Shown: in pieces, positions 1 through 6,327 of the stretch
Numbering within the stretch: position 1 is the stretch's first letter
Layout: the number at the start of each line of letters is the position of its first letter
Assembly: GCA_021324035.1 (NCBI GenBank)
Contig: JAJPJU010000165.1
Location: 1 to 27,074, forward strand
Length of the DNA stretch: 27,074 bases
Source: Spartobacteria bacterium
Lineage (GTDB): Bacteria > Verrucomicrobiota > Verrucomicrobiia > Chthoniobacterales > UBA10450
Direction: 5' to 3'
Notes under the pieces: model-generated
What the model was told of the DNA's origin: nothing
The model's input: the letters and a program-made list of their open reading frames with translations, nothing else
Database searches by the model: none
Made by a program: the position numbers and the translations under genes

Positions 1-726
1 CTTTTGTTCCCAAACCGTCCAACCGCTGGCGGCCGCGGAAATCAAAAAGAACGGAATAATTACGGCGTGATCTCGCCAGACAAAGCCACCGCGTCGCCAC
101 CAAAGACAAAGCATCAGCACTACAGGCAACATCACGGTTGAGGACTTGCTGGTGATTGCCATGACAAAAAACAACAGTGACAGAGCAAAGCGCCATCGAC
201 GCTGCGGTCCGGCAGAATCATCCCCTTTTAAAAAGAACAAGATCGACAAGAGGTAAAAGAAACAGGACTGCGTGTTTTTGAGTTCCGTTATCCAGGCGAC
301 AGATTGGACCATTACCGGATGTAACGCCCAGAGCGCCGCTCCGAGCCAGGCGGCGCGTATGCCGAGTTTACGCAACACGAGCCAAAGCAACACGGCCGAG
401 CCCGCATGCATTAAAACATTCAGTAAATGATAAGGTACCGGATACAGGCCGATTAATTTGTGGAGGACCCAAAAACTCGTCAGAACCAGCGGGTAATAAA
501 CTGCCTGACTCGAAGTCCAAATGTCCTTGAATCCGAGCGGACCCACGATGCATGGGTTTTCCACGAGGTGCTCGTTGTCATCCCAGATAAAGCCGGCATG
601 CCACATCCGATGGTACACGAGAATGATCGTTGCGATCAAAATTGCGGCCCACCACCAATGTCTCTGCCATAAATTTCGCGGGGGCGGAGAGTCCCTTTTC
701 GACTTACGGCGCCGTTTGCTGCTCAT
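1..726 (-). CDS. TMTC/PMT-like membrane glycosyltransferase (N-terminal part, runs off window)
   Basis: This is an open frame of 242 codons from an ATG at 726 (MSSKRRRKSKRDSPPP...) to the window edge, with no stop, so the 3' part is missing. A basic N-terminus is followed by a first membrane helix at about residues 24-40. Next comes a short loop with the acidic motif WDDNEHLVENP, then YYPLVLTSFW and several further hydrophobic helices, with HPVMVQSVAWITELKN between helices. The first-loop DD motif followed by xNP, and the HP...V..VAW..ELKN segment, are typical of GT-C fold tetratricopeptide-type mannosyl/glycosyltransferases (TMTC/PMT-like). These use lipid-linked sugar donors in the membrane. 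The missing C-terminal part would be expected to carry TPR repeats. Substrate cannot be told. It diverges from the DUF1232 pair with 170 bp between. Confidence 0.72.
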   Translation of the reverse strand, partial: MSSKRRRKSKRDSPPPRNLWQRHWWWAAILIATIILVYHRMWHAGFIWDDNEHLVENPCIVGPLGFKDIWTSSQAVYYPLVLTSFWVLHKLIGLYPVPYHLLNVLMHAGSAVLLWLVLRKLGIRAAWLGAALWALHPVMVQSVAWITELKNTQSCFFYLLSILFFLKGDDSAGPQRRWRFALSLLFFVMAITSKSSTVMLPVVLMLCLWWRRGGFVWRDHAVIIPFFLISAAASGWTVWEQK

Positions 727-896
727 AACCAGCGCTCTTGGTTGACGGATAGCCCACGACGATTTTTCTAAATTCTCGGCCACGAGTGATTCGGTTCATC
801 AGCACATGCGCGCTCGCTACCTTTCGATCTTACAATTCAAAAAATCCAAGACAAACGTCTTCTCACGGGCATCTCAGGATGCTTTCATAGCGCGAC

Positions 897-1367
897 GTGA
901 AAAAGAAGAAAACCAAAGCCGCTTTGCGGAAAAAGCCCGCGCCCGCAAAAGCAAAGAAGGACCCGCTGTCAGATTTCAAAAAGCGAATGGACGCGGAGTT
1001 CGCGAGCGCTCTGGTCAGCGCGAAAAGTTATGTCGGCAATCCTGCGCGATTGCGAGCGTTGTTCGACGAAGCCGCAAATGAAGTGGCGTCCATGCCACGG
1101 GAACCGTTCCACGAAATGTGGCCTTATCTTCAAACTATGTTGCGTCTGATGCGCGCCTATTCTGAGGGCAAATATCGGGACCTTCCCGAAAGCACACTCG
1201 TCGTTATCGTCGCCGCAATCGTCTATCTGGTGAATCCACTCGACGTCATTCCCGACGCGTTGCCGGCGCTCGGTTATCTCGATGACGCTACTGTAGTGTC
1301 GCTCGCCGTCCGCCGATGTCGCGAGGCCCTCGACAGTTTCATGACCTGGGAATTATCTGGGTTTTGA
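897..1367 (+). CDS. DUF1232 (YkvA-like) domain protein, first of tandem pair
   Basis: A 156-residue protein with a GTG start. The first 25 residues are a Lys/Ala/Pro-rich tail (MKKKKTKAALRKKPAPAKAKK). The C-terminal half carries the DUF1232 signature: a hydrophobic stretch VVIVAAIVYLVNPLDVIPD, then LPALGYLDDATVVSLAVRRC. DUF1232 proteins are small, probably membrane-associated and of unknown biochemical role. A middle segment (FHEMWPYLQTMLRLMRAYSEGKYRDLP) is shared almost position by position with the next gene, so the pair arose by tandem duplication. The next gene begins one base after this stop, so the two are surely cotranscribed. No clear Shine-Dalgarno sequence decides the start, and GTG is chosen because the basic tail is in frame from it. 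Confidence 0.78.
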   Translation: MKKKKTKAALRKKPAPAKAKKDPLSDFKKRMDAEFASALVSAKSYVGNPARLRALFDEAANEVASMPREPFHEMWPYLQTMLRLMRAYSEGKYRDLPESTLVVIVAAIVYLVNPLDVIPDALPALGYLDDATVVSLAVRRCREALDSFMTWELSGF

Positions 1368-1368
1368 C

Positions 1369-1824
1369 TTGCCGGTTCGCCATGGCAGATATTTCCGGGC
1401 GATAGTGAAACGGAAACGCAAGGAGCTGGCGAAGGATCCAGGGCGCAATCGCGTTTTCGCAGCGGTGTTGGATCGGGCAAAATGGTTTGCGAAAAATCCG
1501 AAGGCGCTGCGCGAGTTGTTTGAAGAAGCCCGTCGCAAAATGGGCTCGATTCCGAAGACGCCGTTCAAGGAACTTTGGGCGTACCTTCAGGCCATGCTGC
1601 GTTTGATCCGCGCCTATTATCGCGGCGATTACCGCCAAATCAGTGTGGCCAATCTCATCATTATTATCGCTGCGATAATCTACGTGCTCGACCCGTGGGA
1701 CCTGATTCCGGATTGGATCCCGGGTATCGGGTTCGTCGATGACGCGACGGTATTGGCTTTCGCCGTGCAGAAAACGCGTGAAACGCTCGACAATTTTACG
1801 ACTTGGGAAACGAAAGCGACGTAG
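1369..1824 (+). CDS. DUF1232 (YkvA-like) domain protein, second of tandem pair
   Basis: A 151-residue paralogue of the preceding protein. The shared core runs from KNPKALRELFEEARRKMGSIP through PFKELWAYLQAMLRLIRAYYRGDYRQI to the DUF1232 signature DPWDLIPDWIPGIGFVDDATVLAFAV, and both proteins end in a FxTWE motif. The start used is TTG at 1369, one base after the upstream TGA. A GTG a few codons inside is an alternative, since the first 15 residues have no counterpart in the family core. The TAG stop (1822-1824) lies inside the left arm of a nested palindromic repeat, so the repeat may have replaced the original end of the gene. Function is unknown. Tandem retention suggests the two products act together, perhaps as a hetero-oligomer at the membrane. 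Confidence 0.76.
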   Translation: MPVRHGRYFRAIVKRKRKELAKDPGRNRVFAAVLDRAKWFAKNPKALRELFEEARRKMGSIPKTPFKELWAYLQAMLRLIRAYYRGDYRQISVANLIIIIAAIIYVLDPWDLIPDWIPGIGFVDDATVLAFAVQKTRETLDNFTTWETKAT

Positions 1825-1891
1825 GCGTCGAAGTTGTGGGCGTCTGTGTCAGACGCCAACACTCGGTCGCCGTCTCGCAGAGACGGCCTAC
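1821..1891. repeat. Nested palindrome (TGTAG-bounded) between convergent genes
   Basis: Outer arms GTAGGC (1821-1826) and GCCTAC (1886-1891) enclose two perfect 8-bp hairpins: GGCGTCTG/CAGACGCC with a TGT loop (1839-1857) and GCCGTCTC/GAGACGGC with a GCA loop (1869-1887). The element supplies the TAG stop of the upstream DUF1232 gene and ends three bases before the pdhC stop. It could act as a bidirectional terminator, although neither side has a T-run. The architecture (outer stem plus two inner hairpins) matches the element inside pdhC at 2601-2654. Confidence 0.8.
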
Positions 1892-1894
1892 AAT

Positions 1895-3253
1895 CTATAC
1901 CAGCAGCAGGGCCGGATTTTCGAGAAGGTGGCGAAGTTCTTTCAAATACTCCGCGCCGAGCGCGCCATCGATCACGCGATGATCACAGCTCATCGTGATC
2001 GACATCCGTTGGCCGACAACGATCTGGTCGCAATCGTCGACCACCGGAGCTTTGATCACTTTGCCGACCGCGAGAATAAAGCCCTGCGGCGGATTAATGA
2101 TCGCGCTGAACGAATCGATTCCCATGCCGCCAAGATTTGAAACGGTGAAGTTGCCACCCTGAAATTCCTCCGGTTTCATCCGTTTGTTTCGGGCGCGGCT
2201 CGCCAGGTCTTTCGCGATCGCACTGATCTCGCGCACCGATTTATTTTGAGCCGCGCGAATCACCGGCGTGAGCAATCCATCTTCGATGGCGACTGCCACA
2301 CCGAGATCGACATCCGCGAATTGAATGATCGAGTCACCGTCGAACATTGCGTTTGCTCTCGGCACTTTGACCGCCGCCATCGCGGCAGCTTTCAACACAA
2401 AGTCGTTAACTGTAATTTTTGCCGCATCCGCGCCTTCGCCGGCCGATTTCAATTCTTCGCGCGCCGCCATCAGCGGGGCGGCGTTGATCTCGATTGTGAG
2501 ATAGAAATGCGGAACCGGAGCTTTGCTCTGCACGAGACGCTCGGCAATTCCGCGGCGCATACCAGAAAGCTGAATCCGCGTGCCCTCGCCTTCTTTCTTC
2601 TGTAGTGGCAGCCGTGCCGGCTGCTTTTGTGCGGGCGACACGCCCGCCACTACACCAGCTGTTCCCGATTTCGCAGCGGCCCGAACGTCCGATTCCGTTA
2701 CGCGGCCTTCAGGTCCCGTTCCTTTGATCCTCGAAAGATCTACGCCGAGCTCGCCGGCAACACGTCGCGCGACCGGTGACGCTTTTACTCGAGCTTCATC
2801 CGAAGATGTGGATTTTCTTTCTGCGGAAGGTGCGGCCGACGGGGCCGCCTCTACCGGTTTTTGTTTCTTTTCTTGCGGCGGCGCGGTTTCCTTTTCTTTC
2901 GCTTTCGCCGGCGCCGGTTTTTCCGTTTCGGCCTGCTCCTTCTTATCCTTTTTTTCTTCGGCTTTTGGCTTTTCCTCTTTTTTCGCTGGCTCGTCTTTTT
3001 TCTTCGGAGCTTCTTCGCCTTCTTCACCAATGAACGCGATCTTGTCGCCGACGTTCACCTTCTCCCCTTCCTGAATGTAAATCTCAGTCAAGGTCCCGTC
3101 TTCCGGCGACTCCCATTCCATCGTCGCCTTGTCGGTCTCGATCTCCGCAATCACTTCCCCCGCCGCAACTTTGTCGCCCTTCTTCTTTTTCCACGCGACC
3201 AGAGTTCCCTCCGTCATCGTGTCGCTGAGTTTGGGCATCTGTATTTCAGGCAT
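1895..3253 (-). CDS. pdhC: Dihydrolipoamide acetyltransferase, E2 of pyruvate dehydrogenase complex
   Basis: A 452-residue E2 core enzyme that transfers acetyl groups from lipoyl-lysine to CoA. The N-terminal lipoyl domain (about 1-78) has the ETDKATME motif with lipoylated K42. A long Lys/Glu/Pro/Ala-rich linker follows (about 79-155). The peripheral subunit-binding domain spans about 157-193 (SPVARRVAGELGVDLSRIKGTGPEGRV). The trimeric acetyltransferase domain runs from about 226 to the end, with HRVIDG near residue 428 as the catalytic His/Asp motif. Residues 200-218, between the subunit-binding and catalytic domains, are encoded by an inserted palindromic element. It is the last gene of the DUF6580-pdhA-pdhB-pdhC operon, 42 bp after pdhB. 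Acyl specificity (pyruvate versus branched-chain 2-oxo acids) cannot be proved from sequence, but the E1 pair looks pyruvate-type. No E3 gene is in the window. Confidence 0.95.
   Translation of the reverse strand: MPEIQMPKLSDTMTEGTLVAWKKKKGDKVAAGEVIAEIETDKATMEWESPEDGTLTEIYIQEGEKVNVGDKIAFIGEEGEEAPKKKDEPAKKEEKPKAEEKKDKKEQAETEKPAPAKAKEKETAPPQEKKQKPVEAAPSAAPSAERKSTSSDEARVKASPVARRVAGELGVDLSRIKGTGPEGRVTESDVRAAAKSGTAGVVAGVSPAQKQPARLPLQKKEGEGTRIQLSGMRRGIAERLVQSKAPVPHFYLTIEINAAPLMAAREELKSAGEGADAAKITVNDFVLKAAAMAAVKVPRANAMFDGDSIIQFADVDLGVAVAIEDGLLTPVIRAAQNKSVREISAIAKDLASRARNKRMKPEEFQGGNFTVSNLGGMGIDSFSAIINPPQGFILAVGKVIKAPVVDDCDQIVVGQRMSITMSCDHRVIDGALGAEYLKELRHLLENPALLLV
2601..2654. repeat. In-frame 54-bp cloverleaf-like palindrome inside pdhC
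   Basis: Outer arms TGTAGTGGC (2601-2609) and GCCACTACA (2646-2654) are perfect complements. They enclose the hairpins GCAGCC/GGCTGC (2608-2624) and GCGGGC/GCCCGC (2631-2647), separated by a short T-rich spacer. The element is 54 bp, exactly 18 codons, and is read through in pdhC as about VVAGVSPAQKQPARLPLQ in the linker before the catalytic domain. It shares terminal TGTAG/CTACA bases and a two-hairpin layout with the element at 1821-1891. Confidence 0.85.
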
Positions 3254-3295
3254 ACTAAAAAGTGACGAGTGACGAGCGACCAGTGACGAGAAAGA

Positions 3296-4279
3296 TCATG
3301 CGTAGCAAACTTTTTTTACCGCACTCATCAGTTTGTCCGCGTTAGGCAGGACGAACTTTTCCAGCTTCTCGTTGTAAGGCATTGGGACGTCCTCTTGAGA
3401 AACGCGAATGACCGGCGCGTCGAGCTCATCAAAAATGTTTTTCTGGATGCGATAACAGACCTCCGCACCCACGCCACAAAACGGCCGGTCCTGTTCGACA
3501 ATCACCACACGATGGGTCTTGGATACGGATTTGTAGATTGCTTCTTCGTCCAGCGGCTTGATTGAACGGAGATCGACGATCTCTGCTGAAATATCCTCCT
3601 CCTCGAGCTGCGCTGCCACGGTTAAGGCCAGCGGCACGGTTTGAGCGTAGCAAATGATCGAGACGTCGCTGCCTTCGCGTTTCACTTCGGCCTGGCCTAA
3701 CGGAATCAGAAGTTCTTCATCGGGCGGCTCAACCATTCCTTTCGAGCTGTAGAGAAGCTCAGCTTCAAGAACCAGAACCGGATTGTCATCGCGGACAGCC
3801 GTCTTCAACAATCCTTTGGCGTCGCGCGGTGTCGCCGGCGTGCAAACTTTCAGACCGGGCGCGTTCGCGAACAAACATTCGGTTGCGTGCGAGTGAGTGG
3901 CACCAAGTTGGTGGGCCGGCCCGTTCGGTCCGCGAAACGTAATCGGAATATTAAACTGTCCGCCCGACATCATGAACATGTTGGGCGCGTTATTTACGAC
4001 CTGGTCGAACGCGACCAGGGAAAAACTGAACGTCATGAACTCGATGATCGGCCGCAATCCAGTCATGGCGGCGCCGATTCCGAGGCCCGCGAATCCATTC
4101 TCACTGATCGGCGTGTCGATGATTCGCTTGGGCCCGAAACGCTCGAGCAAACCCTGGCTGACTTTGTAAGCCCCGTGGTATTCCGCCACTTCCTCGCCCA
4201 TCAGAAAAACGTTGGGATCGCGCGCGAGTTCTTCGGCGAGCGCTTCGTTCAACGCCTGGCGGTAGGTGATCTCCCTCAT
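3296..4279 (-). CDS. pdhB: Pyruvate dehydrogenase E1 component, beta subunit
   Basis: About 327 residues, the usual length for E1-beta. With E1-alpha it forms the ThDP-dependent alpha2beta2 enzyme that decarboxylates pyruvate and acetylates E2 lipoyl groups. Family hallmarks seen are MREITYRQALNEALAEE at the start, FLMGEEVAEYHGAYKVSQGL, DTPISENGFAGLGIGAA, the pyrimidine-domain segment RPIIEFMTFSFSLVAFDQ, and C-domain motifs such as VEQDRPFCGVGAEV and QEDVPMPYN. The ATG at 4279 is chosen over the TTG one codon upstream because it matches the duplicated copy of the same start and overlaps the stop of the 69-codon ORF as TGATG. The 5' end is duplicated upstream (4442-4487). It lies between pdhA and pdhC in one operon. 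Confidence 0.95.
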   Translation of the reverse strand: MREITYRQALNEALAEELARDPNVFLMGEEVAEYHGAYKVSQGLLERFGPKRIIDTPISENGFAGLGIGAAMTGLRPIIEFMTFSFSLVAFDQVVNNAPNMFMMSGGQFNIPITFRGPNGPAHQLGATHSHATECLFANAPGLKVCTPATPRDAKGLLKTAVRDDNPVLVLEAELLYSSKGMVEPPDEELLIPLGQAEVKREGSDVSIICYAQTVPLALTVAAQLEEEDISAEIVDLRSIKPLDEEAIYKSVSKTHRVVIVEQDRPFCGVGAEVCYRIQKNIFDELDAPVIRVSQEDVPMPYNEKLEKFVLPNADKLMSAVKKVCYA

Positions 4280-4487
4280 CAAATTTTCAGCGCCGTAAGC
4301 GCGTCATGTTTATAGGAACCAACACGTAATATTCGGCCAAGCCCCGTCGGGGCGGCATCTGATCTTTTAGAATGTGACGCTCCTAACGGAGCTACCGCGC
4401 TTCTTCCATCGGCACCTACAAACATGCCGTGCCTCTGGCACTCGGCGAGCGCTTCATTCAACGACTGGCGGTAGGTGATCTCCCTCA
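4233..4487. repeat. 46-bp direct duplication of pdhB 5' end (4233-4278 and 4442-4487)
   Basis: The two copies are 46 bp with two mismatches and lie 209 bp apart. Read on the minus strand, both begin TGAGGGAGATCACCTACC and run to GAAGCGCTCGCCGA. The 4233-4278 copy is the start of intact pdhB. The 4442-4487 copy begins at the pdhA stop. One mismatch changes Ala to Ser and the other is synonymous. The duplication brackets the palindrome-rich insert. Confidence 0.92.
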
Positions 4488-4488
4488 C
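4279..4488 (-). pseudogene. 69-residue bridging ORF: truncated pdhB 5' copy fused to insert sequence
   Basis: Its GTG start (4488) overlaps the pdhA stop as GTGA. The first 16 residues (MREITYRQSLNEALAE) copy the N-terminus of pdhB. The remaining 53 residues come from the inserted repeat and resemble no protein I know. The stop TGA shares its last base with the pdhB ATG (TGATG). A ribosome leaving pdhA could therefore translate through this ORF and re-initiate at pdhB, so it may be kept as a coupling device rather than a functional protein. A purely passive remnant is the alternative. Confidence 0.6.
4280..4441. mobile_element. Short palindrome-rich insert between pdhA and pdhB (non-autonomous, REP/MITE-like)
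   Basis: About 160 bp with no recognisable gene of its own, lying between the two copies of the pdhB 5' end. It holds three short hairpins: GCGC/GCGC (4290-4302), GCCCC-GTC-GGGGC (4341-4353) and GCTCC-TAAC-GGAGC (4379-4392). It also contains ATGTTTATAGGAACC-like words. No transposase or long terminal inverted repeats are seen. Classing it as a mobile non-autonomous element is inference from its position, hairpin content and flanking duplication. Confidence 0.5.
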
Positions 4489-5462
4489 GATTTGTTTCCC
4501 TCGGCGTAAGAGTATTTGTAAACATCTTCCACCGGCAGCTCCGGACTTTGTTCGGCAAACTTCACCGATTCGAGTGCCGCTTGTTTTGCTTTTTTGTCCA
4601 AAGCGTCGAACTGCTCGTTGGTCAATTTGCCTTCGCGGGTCAATTGCGCCCGCAAACGAATGATCGGATCGTCCAGTCGATATTTCTCCAACTCGTCTTT
4701 GGTCCGGTAACTCGCGGGATCGGACATGGAGTGACCGCGATATCGATAGGTTCGGACTTCCAGGAACGCCGGATGCGAATCCTTGCGAATCGAAGCCGCA
4801 ACTTCCGCCACCTTGTCCCGGACTTCGCGAAAATTCATTCCGTCCACGATGTCGCCGGGAATGTCATAACCTTCGGCGCGGTCGACGATTTGCTTTAACG
4901 ACGTCGATCTTTTCACGGACGTGCCCATGGCGAAGAGATTGTTTTCGCAAATCAGAATGACCGGGAGCTTGTAGAGCGCGATGAGATTTAACGCTTCATG
5001 GAACGAGCCCTGATTGATCGCGCCGTCCCCGAAAAAGCAGAGCGTGACGCGGTCCTCCTCGCGATATTTCGACGCGAACGCGAGTCCGGCAGCAAGCGGA
5101 ACATGCGCGCCGACAATTGCGTGACCTCCGTACATGTGATGTTTCTTGTCGAAAAAATGCATCGAGCCGCCGAGGCCCTGGGTGCAACCGGTGGCTTTGC
5201 CGAAAAGCTCGGCCATGCAGGCGTTGGCGCTCGTTCCACGGGCGAGCGCGTGGCCATGATCGCGATAAGCGGTGATGATGTAGTCGTCTTCCCGCACTGC
5301 GGCCACGGCGCCGACCACAACGGCTTCCTGGCCGATGTAGAGGTGACAAAACCCGCCGATCTTCTGCGCCTGATACTGCTGGCTCGCGCGTTCCTCAAAA
5401 CGCCGAATCAGCAGCATCATCGCGAGCATCTCGACTTCGTCGCGTTGCTCGGGACGGTGCAT
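4485..5462 (-). CDS. pdhA: Pyruvate dehydrogenase E1 component, alpha subunit
   Basis: A 325-residue E1-alpha. The ThDP/Mg site is the segment from GDG (145-147) to NN (174-175): GDGAINQGSFHEALNLIALY then ICENNLFAMG. Other hallmarks are RRFEE and GGFCHLYIGQEAVVVG near the N-terminus, YRDHGHALARG, GGSMHFFDK, and the phosphorylation-loop-like YRYRGHSMSDPASYR. With PdhB it catalyses the first, rate-limiting step of pyruvate oxidation to acetyl-CoA. The ATG at 5462 lies 6 bp after the DUF6580 stop, so they are one transcript. The stop overlaps the GTG of the bridging ORF. The C-terminus ends in a short charged tail (YSYAEGNKS). Confidence 0.96.
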   Translation of the reverse strand: MHRPEQRDEVEMLAMMLLIRRFEERASQQYQAQKIGGFCHLYIGQEAVVVGAVAAVREDDYIITAYRDHGHALARGTSANACMAELFGKATGCTQGLGGSMHFFDKKHHMYGGHAIVGAHVPLAAGLAFASKYREEDRVTLCFFGDGAINQGSFHEALNLIALYKLPVILICENNLFAMGTSVKRSTSLKQIVDRAEGYDIPGDIVDGMNFREVRDKVAEVAASIRKDSHPAFLEVRTYRYRGHSMSDPASYRTKDELEKYRLDDPIIRLRAQLTREGKLTNEQFDALDKKAKQAALESVKFAEQSPELPVEDVYKYSYAEGNKS

Positions 5463-5468
5463 TGAATT

Positions 5469-6059
5469 TTATGCGACGCGGGGCAAAGCTGCACCAGCTC
5501 GCGCCCGGCTGGTTTGTCGTCCGAAGTTCATGCAGGCCACGAACAGAACCGTGAAGAACAGATCACTCAGAACGGAGTTACGGAAAAACATCCATGTCGG
5601 AGTGGAGCTGTATTGCGACAGCCCGACGGTCTGGGCCTGAATGAAGCCGGCGAAATCCTTCATGTAACCGGGTTCGCTCAACCAGGAGAACGAATTGACG
5701 ACGAGATAGAAAATGACTGAGCCGAAGAGTGACGCTGGAAGCAGGGTTTTGAGCGAGGCCCGATTTTGAAGCGCCACGCCTAACAAACCGATGAGGACAA
5801 GCGCGATGTAATGGCCGGCCATTTGCGCCTGAAGCAGGGGCGCACCGTAAATGTAATTCAAAACGAGATCGGAAATAAACAGGGCCCCGAGTGGGACACT
5901 GAATTTGAACCTCGCGGGAAAATAAACCGCACCACAAAGCGCGATTGCTGCCATCGGGGCGAAATTGGAGACCCATAACGCGGTCCCGGAATGAATTAGA
6001 AGACCCGCCGCGATCCGATAAGCGACGGCTGCCAGAAGAAGAATAAGGGCCGGAATCAT
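5469..6059 (-). CDS. DUF6580-like six-helix membrane protein
   Basis: About 196 residues with six predicted membrane helices at roughly 3-20, 28-48, 54-76, 81-98, 107-128 and 163-180. The motifs NFAPMAAIALCGA, FISDLVLNYIYG and NSFSWLSEPGY fit what I recall of the DUF6580 family, which is found in Verrucomicrobia and Bacteroidetes and resembles ECF-transporter S components. The transported compound, if any, is unknown. It is the promoter-proximal gene of the PDH operon, only 6 bp before pdhA. That could hint at a cofactor precursor such as thiamine or lipoate, but this is speculation. The ATG at 6059 is preferred to the GTG one codon earlier (6062). Confidence 0.7.
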   Translation of the reverse strand: MIPALILLLAAVAYRIAAGLLIHSGTALWVSNFAPMAAIALCGAVYFPARFKFSVPLGALFISDLVLNYIYGAPLLQAQMAGHYIALVLIGLLGVALQNRASLKTLLPASLFGSVIFYLVVNSFSWLSEPGYMKDFAGFIQAQTVGLSQYSSTPTWMFFRNSVLSDLFFTVLFVACMNFGRQTSRARAGAALPRVA

Positions 6060-6327
6060 CACCGGAAATCTAGCCGACCTGACTGAGATGCAAAGGCGAT
6101 TTCAGCCCGTTCTTGGCAGCGGTTTGACGCCCGACCGGATGCTCTGCAGCGGATCGCCGGTGGTCTCCTGCTATCGGTAAATCGCATCACCGAGGTCAGC
6201 GGCGACTTCGTGCCCTTCTCTGCGATAAAAAAGATTCCGCTGCTCGCCGGGATAGACCAGGCCGCACACGATTGTGTCGATTGGACGACGTGGACTCTGG
6301 TAACTAAACTCCGCATCTGCCTCACCC
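6060..6327. other. Divergent intergenic region
   Basis: 268 bp between the start of the DUF6580-pdh operon (-) and the GT-like gene (+). Promoters for both should be here, but no convincing -35/-10 pair was found. Open frames on both strands are short and match nothing I recognise. The region may include decayed coding sequence. Confidence 0.4.

Noticed and set aside
460..745. Two plus-strand ORFs of 70 and 74 codons
   Set aside because: They lie antisense to the TMTC-like gene, whose minus-strand frame has clear membrane helices and family motifs.
742..770. Possible promoter with TTGACG for the DUF1232 pair
   Set aside because: The -35 word is fair but no acceptable -10 lies at the right distance.
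2580..3265. Plus-strand ORFs rich in Phe, Ser and Ala
   Set aside because: They are the complement of the Lys/Glu/Ala-rich linker of pdhC and have no features of their own.
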